From assembly GCF_007859935.1 (NCBI RefSeq), contig NZ_SJPO01000012.1, positions 124,001 to 188,000 on the forward strand: a stretch of 64,000 nucleotides of DNA. The letters run 5' to 3'. Shown one piece after another: positions 9,538 to 18,346 of the stretch (its first letter is position 1; each line of letters opens with the position of its first letter). This stretch comes from Posidoniimonas polymericola (GTDB lineage: Bacteria > Planctomycetota > Planctomycetia > Pirellulales > Lacipirellulaceae). Both the position numbers and the translations under genes were made by a program. The notes below the pieces were generated by a model. The model did not search any database, had not been told where the DNA came from, and worked only from the letters and a program-made list of their open reading frames with translations.

Positions 9538-9786
9538 GCTGATGGGGTGGGTCTGCGGTGGCGGACAAAACCCCATGGCCTGCCTGCGACTACCAAGCCG
9601 CAAATCGTTACTTGGAAGGGGCTTGTAGCATTGGGCAGGCGGCGTGCGCGGGGGTTTTGTCCCCTCCGCTCGATATTTCGGACTTAACCGACTGCCGCTC
9701 TGGCAACGGACAAAACCACGTTCGTACAAGAAGGAGGGCCACGAACGACGCGACGCGGGCGGCGGTTTCGGCAGGGGTCAAAAAGT

Positions 9787-9825
9787 TATGGCCCGGCAAG
9801 ACGATCCTTGTCTTGCCGGGCCATA
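9787..9825. repeat. Perfect 16-bp hairpin with 7-base loop
   Basis: The arms TATGGCCCGGCAAGAC (9787-9802) and its exact inverse (9810-9825) enclose GATCCTT. There is no T-run on either side, so it is not a standard intrinsic terminator. It could still act as a bidirectional RNA stem behind the C26 gene that ends at 9942 on the minus strand. Confidence 0.7.
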
Positions 9826-9941
9826 GTCCACGCGGGAATCAGACTGCCCAGGCTTCCGTGCCTGTGGATGAAGCGGCCTGCCCCCCGTGGCGCCGGGCTG
9901 TCTGCGGGGACAACCCGGCCGCGTTCGAGAGCAACCGCAGG

Positions 9942-10685
9942 CTAGGCGACCAGTCGCATAGCCGAGGCGCCTTCCTTTGCGCCCATCAGGAACTCCTCGA
10001 AAATCCGTAGGTCAAGCGCCGAGGCGGTGTCGGCCTCGGGGTGGAACTGGGTGCCGATGGCAAACCAGTCCGGTGTGTTCGACTCGATCGCCTCGATGAC
10101 GCCGTCCGGGCAGCGGGCCGAGACGTGGAAGCACGGGGCCAGCTCGTCGATCGCCATGTGGTGGCGGCTGTTAACGCGGAGCTCGCCGTCGCCGTAGACC
10201 CGCTCCATCAGCGTGCCGGGGGTCAGTTCGAGCGTGTGGCGGTGGGCCGGGTCGATCGGGTCGCGGTGCGGGAGGGCGCCCGGCACGTCCTCGGGGATGT
10301 GCAGGAACAGGTTGCCGCCCTGCGACACGTTCAGCAGCTGCATGCCGACGCCGATGCCGAAGGCCGGCACCCGCATGTCCGCGACCACGCGGGCCAGCAT
10401 GCGGTCGAACGACTCGCGACGCGGGTCGAGCGGGCGGACCGAGGAGTGCAGCATCCAGCCGTCGCGACGCGGGTCGAGATCGGCTCCGCCGACGAGCATG
10501 ACGCCGTCGACCTGTTGCAAAATTTGACGCAAATCGGCCTCTTCCTCCAGCGGGGGAAGGATCATCGGGATGCCGCCGATCTCGAGGATGGCGTCGTAGT
10601 ACCCCGAGGCGAGGTACGAGAAGGCGGGCTTGTCGGCGGTTCCGCTACGGTAGTCGGCGTTAATCGCAATAACGGGCTTAGACAT
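9942..10685 (-). CDS. Peptidase C26 / gamma-glutamyl-GABA hydrolase-like protein, catalytic Cys missing
   Basis: A 247-residue protein of the PuuD-type class I glutamine amidotransferase family. Landmarks are LVGGADLDPRR, VNSRHHMAIDELAP and the His-Glu pair in GTQFHPEAD. At the nucleophile elbow the family reads GICRGMQLIN; here it reads GIGVGMQLLN, so the catalytic Cys is Gly112 and the following Arg is Val. The codons (ggc atc ggc gtc ggc atg) are unambiguous. It is therefore probably not a hydrolase and may bind a ligand or have another role. The ATG at 10685 gives the standard N-terminus SKPVIAINADYR and has GGGAG upstream; the frame extends to 10763 without family similarity. Confidence 0.85.
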   Translation of the reverse strand: MSKPVIAINADYRSGTADKPAFSYLASGYYDAILEIGGIPMILPPLEEEADLRQILQQVDGVMLVGGADLDPRRDGWMLHSSVRPLDPRRESFDRMLARVVADMRVPAFGIGVGMQLLNVSQGGNLFLHIPEDVPGALPHRDPIDPAHRHTLELTPGTLMERVYGDGELRVNSRHHMAIDELAPCFHVSARCPDGVIEAIESNTPDWFAIGTQFHPEADTASALDLRIFEEFLMGAKEGASAMRLVA

Positions 10686-11235
10686 GACTTGGAATCTCCC
10701 TTTCCACAACATCCACAACGGGATGTCGTCCCTGATAATGTAGGGGTCGTGCTGCAGCGGCAACGCAGAAAGAGACAGGCGCCCGGCGAGGGAGCCTTCC
10801 AGTCACTCAACAATTTGTTGCAAGGCGGGGCGACAAGTCCCGGCAGGACCTGGCGTCGACTCGAGGCGTGTGTGCCCGACAAGCGGACAACGTGTCTTCC
10901 CTAACACGCCAGCGTGACTCTGTACCCACAGGCGGTTCGCCGCTTTGCTAGCGAGCGGAACGCGTCTGATTGGATATCCCTATCGATGTTGAAGTAGCGG
11001 CAAGACTCCTTATGGTTACAACCGTGTCACGCGGCTGCGTTGGGGGGATGCAAGTCGCCCGTGAGCCTACAGGACCGAGAGGGGGGAACAACCGCGGGAC
11101 AGGATTTTGGGCCCACACCTGCGTGCTTGCACAAGATCGTGTGCGACGGTCGCGGGGCGTCCATGAACGTCTTGAACGTTTGTAACGGCCAATACCATTC
11201 CAAGTAGATTGCTTAACACGCACGTCGGTTTTCTG
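10686..11235. other. Intergenic region, no gene seen
   Basis: About 550 bp between two minus-strand genes. It presumably holds the promoter and leader of the C26-like gene. No tRNA, strong hairpin, repeat or convincing open frame is visible. Confidence 0.4.
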
Positions 11236-11943
11236 CTAGCCAGCGAACACAATGCGGTAGCCAACGGCAAAAATCGCCGTGTCGACCAGCAGGTGCCCCA
11301 GCCACGGCCCCAGCAGGCTTCGGCTGCGGTGGTAGAGCCAAGCCCAGAATCCGCCGCCCACCGCAACGCACAGGCTCAGCAGCACCGCCACGAGCGGGAC
11401 GTGCGAGAAGTAGGTTGCTAGCACCAGCACGTGGTGGAGCATGAACCCGACCGACGAAACCGCCACGGCCCAGCCTAGGGGGAGGTGATCTCGCAGGCGA
11501 CCAAACACGAACCACCGCCAGTAGTACTCCTCGAGCAGCGAGTGCACCGCCGCGTAGAACGTCCCCACCAGGGCGAACGCCAAGGGGCGGTCGATTCCCA
11601 GGCTGGCGACCTTTTCACGCACCTGAGTGGTGGCGTCCGCCATGAACTCGGCGCCCGCCAGGCCGCTGTAGCCAAACCAGGTGACCAGCAGCACCGCCAC
11701 ACCAAACAGCACGCCGACTAGCGCGTCGCCGCCGGAGCCCCAGGACCACCGCGGACGCCGCCGCAGCACGCCGAACACCCAGACCACCGGCAGCAGGAAC
11801 TGAACCGCCTTGCCGACCCCGTAAACCCCCTGCTGCACGGCCGGCGACGCCGAGGCGACCAGCTTGAAGTAGGCCAGCGTCACCACGGTTGGCAGCAGCA
11901 GGGCGACGACCAGCAGGACCTTCTCTTGCCTGGGACTCGGCAC
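11236..11943 (-). CDS. CPBP-family intramembrane glutamic endopeptidase
   Basis: A 235-residue multi-pass membrane protein of the CAAX protease/bacteriocin-processing (Abi) family. The EEXXXR signature appears as LLEEYYWRWFVF, and a downstream conserved His motif is seen in VGFMLHHVLVLATYF. Six to eight hydrophobic segments span the protein. Family members cleave prenylated or membrane-bound peptides inside the bilayer; the substrate here is unknown. It starts at a GTG (11943) and is divergent from the KAS III-like gene, so the 90-bp gap must contain both promoters. Confidence 0.85.
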   Translation of the reverse strand: MPSPRQEKVLLVVALLLPTVVTLAYFKLVASASPAVQQGVYGVGKAVQFLLPVVWVFGVLRRRPRWSWGSGGDALVGVLFGVAVLLVTWFGYSGLAGAEFMADATTQVREKVASLGIDRPLAFALVGTFYAAVHSLLEEYYWRWFVFGRLRDHLPLGWAVAVSSVGFMLHHVLVLATYFSHVPLVAVLLSLCVAVGGGFWAWLYHRSRSLLGPWLGHLLVDTAIFAVGYRIVFAG

Positions 11944-12034
11944 AGGGCGCTCGGGGTTGGGGTCGGTTTACCTGCAGAATGCCACAAGATACCTTGATTA
12001 CGAACGACCCGCCCCAAAGTTTGAACCGATTCCT

Positions 12035-13111
12035 ATGCAATATTCGCGTGTCTGCCTCGAAGGGCTCGGCTGCGTCCTGCCCGAAGAGCGGGTCACTACC
12101 GCCGAGATCGAGCAGCGGCTGGCCCCGCTGTACGAGCGGCTCCGCCTGCCGGAGGGCCGCCTAGAACTGATGTCGGGCATCCGCGAGCGTCGGTTCTTCC
12201 CGCCCGGGACCCGGCCGAGCGACATCAGCATCCAGTCCGCCAACCAGGCGATTGAGGCCTCGGGCATCGAGCGGCGGCACTTCGGCGCCCTAGTGCACGG
12301 CTCGGTCTGCCGTGACTTCCTCGAACCGGCCACCGCCTGCCGCGTCCACCATGAGCTGGGCCTGCCCAGCGATTGCATGGTGTACGACGTGTCGAACGCG
12401 TGCCTGGGCGTGCTGACCGCGGCGGTGCAGGTCGCGGCGATGATCGAGCTCGGGCAGATCCGCGCCGGCGTCGTTGTAGGCACCGAGAGCGGCCGCGCGC
12501 TGGTCGAGAACACCATCAGCCGCCTGAACGCCGACCAGACGCTCACCCGCGACAAGGTGAAGCTTTCGGTGGCGTCGCTGACCATCGGTTCGGCTTCGGC
12601 CGCCATGGTGCTGTGCGACGTGGAGCTCAGCCGCACCGAGAACCAGATCACCACAGCCGTCTGCCGCAGCGCGACCGCCGGGCACGAGCTGTGCCAGAGC
12701 GTCGGGCTTTCGGAAGTTATGCAGACCGACAGCGAGCTGCTGATGCGGCAGGGGGTCGACGTGGGCGCCGAGACCTTCGCCCAGCTCAAAGCCGAGAGCG
12801 GCTGGTCTGCCGACGACCTCGACAAGACCTTCTGCCACCAGGTCGGCTCGGCCCACCGCAAGATGATGCTCGAGCGGCTCGGCATCAACCCGGCGATCGA
12901 CTTCCCGACCTTCGAGTGGCTTGGCAACACCGGGTCGGCGGCGCTGCCGGCTGCCCTCTGTCTGGGTCGCGAACAGGGGTGGCTGGACCCCAATGACCGG
13001 GTTGCGTTGCTCGGTATTGGTTCGGGGATCAACTGCCTGATGATGGGGCTGCAGTGGCGAGAAAGCCCCGTGCTCAGCGCCAACGAACGCTCGGCGGCAG
13101 TCAACGCGTAG
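12035..13111 (+). CDS. 3-oxoacyl-ACP synthase III-like (KAS III/FabH fold)
   Basis: A 358-residue thiolase-fold condensing enzyme. The Cys-His-Asn triad of the FabH family is complete: Cys123 in SNACLGVLTAAV, His268 in KTFCHQVGSAH and Asn298 in WLGNTGSAALPAAL. FabH-type enzymes use acyl-CoA primers with malonyl-ACP to start fatty-acid synthesis; relatives such as OleA or secondary-metabolite starters share the triad. The protein is somewhat longer than E. coli FabH and its N-terminus is divergent, so a starter unit other than acetyl-CoA is possible. The ATG at 12035 is preferred over an upstream frame opening at 11957. It may supply primers to the lipid cluster at 23-33 kb (inference). Confidence 0.85.
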   Translation: MQYSRVCLEGLGCVLPEERVTTAEIEQRLAPLYERLRLPEGRLELMSGIRERRFFPPGTRPSDISIQSANQAIEASGIERRHFGALVHGSVCRDFLEPATACRVHHELGLPSDCMVYDVSNACLGVLTAAVQVAAMIELGQIRAGVVVGTESGRALVENTISRLNADQTLTRDKVKLSVASLTIGSASAAMVLCDVELSRTENQITTAVCRSATAGHELCQSVGLSEVMQTDSELLMRQGVDVGAETFAQLKAESGWSADDLDKTFCHQVGSAHRKMMLERLGINPAIDFPTFEWLGNTGSAALPAALCLGREQGWLDPNDRVALLGIGSGINCLMMGLQWRESPVLSANERSAAVNA

Positions 13112-13149
13112 CGAACAACAGACGTTGTTGCTACGACGGCTTGATCAGA

Positions 13150-14742
13150 TCAGCTGCCCGTCGAGTTGGCGATCACCAAGACAATCGCGATCAGGATGGC
13201 CACCGCCAGGCCGCCGAGCAGCCAGGCGACCCAATTTGTGCGGTTGTATGGGTTCTTGTAGCCCGGCGGGTGCAGCGGGTTGTATTCGCGACGGGCCTGG
13301 GCCTTGGCTAGCTCGGCGGCCTCGCGTTCCTTTTCTTCGAATTCTTCCTCGAAGATTGAACGCTTCTTCGCGGACGCCGAGGACGCCTTGCGGCTCGACG
13401 AGCCCGTGGCCGAAGAGTCGTCCGAAAGCACACCGGACGACGGCGCCGCCGGCTTCGGCTTGGGACGCGGGCCTTCGGCTTCTTCGTCCAACGGCGCGAG
13501 CTCGAGGTCTTCCTCGCTCACCGGGGCCGTGTCGGGGCCGTTGAGCTTGGTCGTGTCCCGCATGGGGGAGGAGAGCCCACCGCTGCTTTTCGGCGAGATC
13601 CCCGGGCCGCCGCTGGGGGGTTTGACGGAGAACCGGCTGAGGATGCCGCTGCCGACGCCGCTGTCGTCGCTGGACTCGTTCTTGCGGGCCCCGCCCGGCT
13701 TGCGGCCGCGTTCGCTGAGCCACGCGGTCATCGCCGCGGCGACCTCGCCTGCCGACTGGTAGCGTTCGTCGGCTTTCTTCATCATCATCCGGGCGCAGAT
13801 CTCGAGCAGCGAGAGCGGCGCGTCGGGACGGAACTTGATGATCGGCTCGGGGGTCTCGACCTGGTGCTTCAGCAGCCGCTCGCTGATGGTCCCGTCCGGG
13901 AATGGCGGGCGACCGGTCAGCAGGTAGTAGAGCGTGCAGCCGAGGCTGTAGATGTCGGCCCGCTCGTCGGCGGTGTGGCTGTTGAGGGCCTGCTCGGGCG
14001 CGAGGTAGTCGGCGGTCCCCAGCACGTTCTCTTCGTGCGCCAGCGTCAGCGAGGCCTCGTCGTCGTTGGCCATCTTGGCCAGCCCAAGGTCCAGCAGCTT
14101 GACGGTCTCGTGCTGGTCGACCAGGAGGTTTGCGGGCTTGATGTCGCGGTGCACCAGGCCCATTTCATGGGCGTGCTGCAGCCCATTGGCCGCCTGGACC
14201 AGGTAGTCGGCGGCCGTGATGAAATCCAGGGGCCCGTTCTCGGCGACAATCTGATGCAGGTCCTTGCCGTCCACATACTCCATAACGATGTAGTGGACGT
14301 TTTCCTCGCTGTCGATGTCGTAGGCGCGGACGATGTTGGGGTCGTCCAGTCGGGCGACGGCGCGGGCCTCGAGCTGGAATCGCTCGAGGTAAGATTTGTC
14401 TTTGACGCGGCTGCGGGGCAGAACCTTGATGGCCACCCGGCGTTTCATCATTACGTGTTCGGCAAGGTAGACGCTGCTCATGCCCCCCTTGCCGATCTGG
14501 CCCAGGAGCTTGTACTTGCCGAGACGAAACCCTTTGTGCTTGCCGGCTAGCAGCTTGTCCGACTGCCACTTGGTGAGCATGCCGGCCTCGATCAGGCGAT
14601 CGACGATCGCCTGATTATCTTCGGGCAGAGCGCCCCCGGACGCCTCAGCAAGCTCGTTGAGGAAATCGTCTAAACGATCCTCTTTGATGAGCCCGCTTTT
14701 GCGGATCAGCTCGACAAGTTTGTTGGCGGTCAATTCAGGCAT
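13150..14742 (-). CDS. Membrane-anchored Ser/Thr protein kinase
   Basis: A 530-residue Hanks-type kinase. Residues 1-65 form a small helical domain found before many planctomycete kinases. The catalytic domain, about 75-340, has the Gly-rich loop IGKGGMSSVYLAEH, the Lys in VAIKVLP, the catalytic loop VHRDIKPANLLV, the DLGLAKM magnesium loop and APEQALNSH. A charged Ser/Pro/Glu-rich linker (about 345-490) leads to one C-terminal transmembrane helix (WLLGGLAVAILIAIVLVIA), with almost nothing outside. It is therefore a cytosolic kinase tethered at its C-terminus without a sensor ectodomain. It may respond to partner proteins; targets are not evident. Confidence 0.92.
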   Translation of the reverse strand: MPELTANKLVELIRKSGLIKEDRLDDFLNELAEASGGALPEDNQAIVDRLIEAGMLTKWQSDKLLAGKHKGFRLGKYKLLGQIGKGGMSSVYLAEHVMMKRRVAIKVLPRSRVKDKSYLERFQLEARAVARLDDPNIVRAYDIDSEENVHYIVMEYVDGKDLHQIVAENGPLDFITAADYLVQAANGLQHAHEMGLVHRDIKPANLLVDQHETVKLLDLGLAKMANDDEASLTLAHEENVLGTADYLAPEQALNSHTADERADIYSLGCTLYYLLTGRPPFPDGTISERLLKHQVETPEPIIKFRPDAPLSLLEICARMMMKKADERYQSAGEVAAAMTAWLSERGRKPGGARKNESSDDSGVGSGILSRFSVKPPSGGPGISPKSSGGLSSPMRDTTKLNGPDTAPVSEEDLELAPLDEEAEGPRPKPKPAAPSSGVLSDDSSATGSSSRKASSASAKKRSIFEEEFEEKEREAAELAKAQARREYNPLHPPGYKNPYNRTNWVAWLLGGLAVAILIAIVLVIANSTGS

Positions 14743-15178
14743 GAGGGACGGGCCTGACTAGGCTCGGCGCTCGTTCTCGGTTCCGGTGCGTGAACTCACG
14801 TCCGCTTCTCTCGCTACGATAGGACTGGCGGTACAGCCCAACCGCTGTTCGCTTCCGATCGATGGATTTGTTGCGGTGTCGAATGTCTTCCTGACCTCTT
14901 CTTTCTTACTCCCCCACCTTGGGAGCCCACCTGAGAAAAGGCGCCTCCGTCGCGTCACTGCCGCCTCTAGGCAGGCCGCGCGGAAACCGTGGCTTCCGTA
15001 CCCGGAAAACCACTTACTAGCATGGTATCACTAGCTACCTAAGTCTGCCAGCTTCTGCCAGTTACGAAAACTCCGATTCGCTCCATTGCGGCTTGCCGAA
15101 TCCGCAAACTCGGCTCTGGCGGTGCAACCCGACAAGGTTACATGCAGTACCGCAGCCCAGCACTGCCGCTGGGGCGGG
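14743..15178. other. Intergenic region, no gene seen
   Basis: About 440 bp between two minus-strand genes. It presumably carries the kinase promoter. No convincing open frame, RNA or repeat was found. Confidence 0.4.
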
Positions 15179-15994
15179 TTAGCCGCGATTCTCCACCGCC
15201 GACCGGACAATTGACTCGTCGAAGTAATTCACCCGCATCCCGGCGTCCAGAACGAGGTGCTGGGCGTTGATGCCGGAAGACCGCGGACTGAGCAGAAAAG
15301 CCGCCGCGGCCGCGACCTCGCTCGTCTGGACTGCCTTGCCCCGCAGCGTGGCCTGCTCGGCGTAAAGGTAGGAGTCCACGTACCCCGGAATCCCGGCGGA
15401 GGCCGAGGTCTTGAGCAATCCCGGCGCGACCGCGTTGAATCGGACCCGCGAGAAATTGCTGAACGACTTGGCCAGGAACGCCAGCGAGGAGTCGAGGGCC
15501 GCCTTGATGGGGGCCATGTAGCCGTAGTTCTCGCTCGCCATTTCGGTCGTCGAGATCGAAACCGTCACGACCGACGCGTCCTCCGACAGGCAGTTCTGCA
15601 GGGCATTGCAGAGTGCAATCAGCGAAAAACACGAGATATCGAATGCCCGGAGCATGGCCCGGCGGGTCGTCTCGTGGAAGGGCCGCATGCCGTCCTCGTA
15701 GTCGGCGAACGCAATCGAGTGGACCAGCCCATCGATCTTGCCGTGCCGCTGAGCGATGTCGCCTGCCAGGCGGTCGATCTGTTCCTGGTGCTCAACATCA
15801 CAGACAAAGATGTCCTGATCACCGCCTAACAACTTGGCTAGCTGCTCGCGGCGGGCCTCGCTGCGGACCGAGTACAGCACCCGGCAGTCGGCGTCACTCA
15901 AGGTCTGAGCAACGTGCCAGGCGACGCTCTTCCGGTTGGCGACGCCGCACACCAGAATTGTCTTGCCGGCGAGTTGGAGGAAGTCTTGGGGCAT
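15179..15994 (-). CDS. fabI: Enoyl-ACP reductase (FabI type)
   Basis: A 271-residue member of the short-chain dehydrogenase superfamily with the FabI arrangement: the NADH site is [14 protein letters not shown] rather than the classical GXXXGXG, and the active site is Tyr-X6-Lys in NYGYMAPIK. It reduces the enoyl-ACP double bond, the last step of each elongation round. The ATG at 15994 ([15 protein letters not shown]) gives the normal N-terminus; an upstream Met at 16006 would add four residues. It stands apart from other fatty-acid genes by at least 2 kb. Substitution of the bulk fatty-acid pathway versus a specialised route cannot be told from sequence. Confidence 0.88.
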   Translation of the reverse strand: MPQDFLQLAGKTILVCGVANRKSVAWHVAQTLSDADCRVLYSVRSEARREQLAKLLGGDQDIFVCDVEHQEQIDRLAGDIAQRHGKIDGLVHSIAFADYEDGMRPFHETTRRAMLRAFDISCFSLIALCNALQNCLSEDASVVTVSISTTEMASENYGYMAPIKAALDSSLAFLAKSFSNFSRVRFNAVAPGLLKTSASAGIPGYVDSYLYAEQATLRGKAVQTSEVAAAAAFLLSPRSSGINAQHLVLDAGMRVNYFDESIVRSAVENRG

Positions 15995-16176
15995 GTCATT
16001 CCGCAACTGATTCTGGGGGATGGATCGCTAACTTTATCGAATCACCGCCAAGGCAACACAAGGGTCAGCCGACCACGTGCCAGGCGCCCGCTCCCGCGGG
16101 AAACCCGCATTGACCGTGTCGAGACTGAGATCCTGGCCCACAGGCCGATCCCCTGCCAAACCTCTGTGAGCGGTCG

Positions 16177-18113
16177 ATGCCAATCCGGAAGATTTGCGCA
16201 GCAATGCTCGCCATTTTGCTGCTCACTGTATCGACTGCCAGGTCCGGCAGCCCAATGGGTCTCCCCAACCGTCGGGTTCAGATCTACGTACTTAGCGTCT
16301 TCAACCTCGGAGACGAGGACTTTGGGGCGTGTTCGCCAGTCTCGATCTGGTACGACAAGACCAACGATCAGCGGACCCGCATCGCGTTCGTCGAGGACGA
16401 GATCGACGGCTACGGCGAGATGTGGCGGCCGCGACCTGGCAGGCGGCGTTGGTGGCGGCGGACCTGTGCGGCCGGAACCTGGCGGGCGTGCGAATCTTTC
16501 AAGAGCGGAGCGGGCGCGTTGACGGGCCGAGCGCAGGGCGATAACTACGATTGGGGTGCTTGCCGCCCTGCGGGGCGACACCGTTAAACCGGACGTGGCG
16601 ATGACCGGCACTATCAACCCCGACGGGCGGTCGGCCCGGTCGGCGGGATCTACTACAAGATCGCCGGCGCCGCCCAGGCCGGCATGAAGACCGTGCTCAT
16701 CCCTTACGGCGCCCGCACCGAGTGGAATGCCGAGGTCGACAAGAACGTCGACCTGGTCCAGCACGGCTCCGACCTGGGCTTGGAAGTTCATTTGGTGGGC
16801 GACGTCTACTCGGCCTACAAGCTGGCTACCGGCGCCGCCCTCCCCCGCCCTCCCCCGCCCTCCCCCGCCCTGCGCCGGCGTCGGCGACCGCGTTGGAGAA
16901 CCACGTCTATCAGAGCATCCGCATCTGCACGGACGAGTGGCTCGTCCGGTATCAGGATCAGCTCGCCAAGTACAAGGAGGTCCCGTCGGAGTACCACAGC
17001 GACTACTCCGATGAGCTCATCGCGGACGCCGCCGAGGCGGCTGGGCGGATCCACGCGATGGTCGCCCAGGGGCAAGCGCCGTCCGCCTACAGCGCAGCCT
17101 ATCAAGCCGCGTTGGCCTCTGAGTTGTCACGGGCTTTGTGGGTAGACGACAAACGGGGGAGGGATCAGGCTCGGCTGTACGTCGCCCGGTTTGCCCAGAC
17201 CAATTCGAAGATCAAGAACGCGGTCCAGAAGCTGAAGAAATTCCGCCCCAAGAACCTCGGTCAGCTCGGCAAGTTGATCTACTCGTACTCTTCCCTCACG
17301 CAATCGATTTGCCAGCACGAGATCGGCCAACAAATGGTCAGCGGCGAACTTAAGATGCCCACGTACCTCGAAGACGCCGATGAAGATGAAAAAGAGTTGG
17401 AACGACTGCTCGAGGCAGTCGAGTTCCTGCAATCGTCTGCCTACGATTGCCAGATCCTGGACGACATGCTTGAGATGGGCGTCGGGATGGAAGGGAAACC
17501 CCTGCCGGAAGACATGCCCATCGAAGCGACCTCCGATTTCTTTCGGCGGGCGTCACAGGCCAACCTCAACCAGTTCGAGAAGTCGGTCATCGACAGCTCC
17601 GCGGATTCGCAGCACGTCACGTTCGAGCTGGCGCAACGGGCCATGCTCTGCAAGGATATCGACTACCTGCTGGTCTGGTGGGAGGCAAACAAAGCCCAGC
17701 GGCAGATGCTGTTGATGTTCGACGAGACCACCATTGAGTACGCCCGACTCGGCATAGCGATCTCCAGCTACTCGTACTCCTACCTCCTAATGGCCAAGTA
17801 CTACTCACTCGGCGTCATCTACGACGAGGATGAAGTGATAACCGGCGTGCGCCGCGAAGCCGCCCTCGACTACATGCTCGACTTCTCTGAAGACCAGGCC
17901 CGCCGCAATATCCAGTTCTTGACGAGCAACGGCGTGGACGCCTCGGACGTGATCTTCAGTCAGATGGGGGCGTCCCGACTTGCATCGGGCGACACGTGCG
18001 ACCGGCTCATGGCGCTCCAGTACCTCTGGGAGGGCAATATTGGCGCCCGCACACTCGCCTACTTGGGTGGGTTTGCCGATGTCGGGACCCCACCGAACAG
18101 CGCCGCCCCGTAA
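16177..18113 (+). pseudogene. Secreted Lon-like S16 peptidase gene broken by frameshifts
   Basis: One gene split over three frames. It opens with a signal peptide (ICAAMLAILLLTVSTARSGS). Lon-type protease motifs then appear in shifting frames: the catalytic-Ser motif DGPSAG at 16521-16538, MTGTINPDG at about 16599-16625, and the catalytic-Lys region VGPVGGIYYKIAGAAQAGMK at 16630-16689. A helical C-terminal domain of about 400 residues follows. Frameshifts fall near 16424-16430, 16539-16541, 16626-16630 and at the 10-bp repeat 16841-16870. There is no ATPase domain, so the intact form would be an exported S16 peptidase of the Lon-like type. The long downstream frame stays open with clean codon usage, so inactivation is recent or some indels are sequencing errors. 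Confidence 0.8.
16841..16870 (+). repeat. Three tandem copies of TCCCCCGCCC
   Basis: A perfect 10-bp unit is repeated three times inside the broken S16 peptidase gene. Upstream codons are in frame 1 and downstream codons in frame 3 of the window. Reducing the array to one copy joins the two frames into TGAALPRPAPASATALEN without a break, so slipped-strand expansion from one to three copies explains this frameshift. Confidence 0.9.
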
Positions 18114-18346
18114 AAAACACCTCCCAACCGACTTTTTACGTCACCATTTCATGGTTGGTGGTATTAGTCAGGTGGGTCGTGTGTCTGTGCCGATATCGAG
18201 CCCCCTGCTGCGCGGGCCATTTATTGCAGACACACCGCCATCGAGCACTAGATTTCGGTTATTATGTCTAGCTGCTCATTCCCGACCGGCTGAGTTGCCG
18301 CGTCGTTGGATTTAAGATGAGGTTAATCGCACAGGAGGATCACCCG

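Larger units (their letters stand above)
8783..9941. other. Gene-poor stretch with palindromes
   Basis: About 1.16 kb without a credible gene. Open frames on both strands here are short, overlap each other and lack recognisable domains, signal peptides or good ribosome sites. Visible structure is limited to small inverted repeats, two of which are listed separately. The base composition is a little lower in GC than in flanking genes, and the segment may be decayed former coding DNA. Confidence 0.5.

Noticed and set aside
8598-10010. Several overlapping open frames on both strands, up to 192 residues
   Set aside because: They lack recognisable domains, ribosome sites or signal peptides, contradict each other, and look like GC-rich chance frames.
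16722-18113. The long downstream frame as an independent 463-residue gene
   Set aside because: It begins in the S16 peptidase domain in the wrong frame, has no good start, and is better explained as the 3' part of the frameshifted gene.
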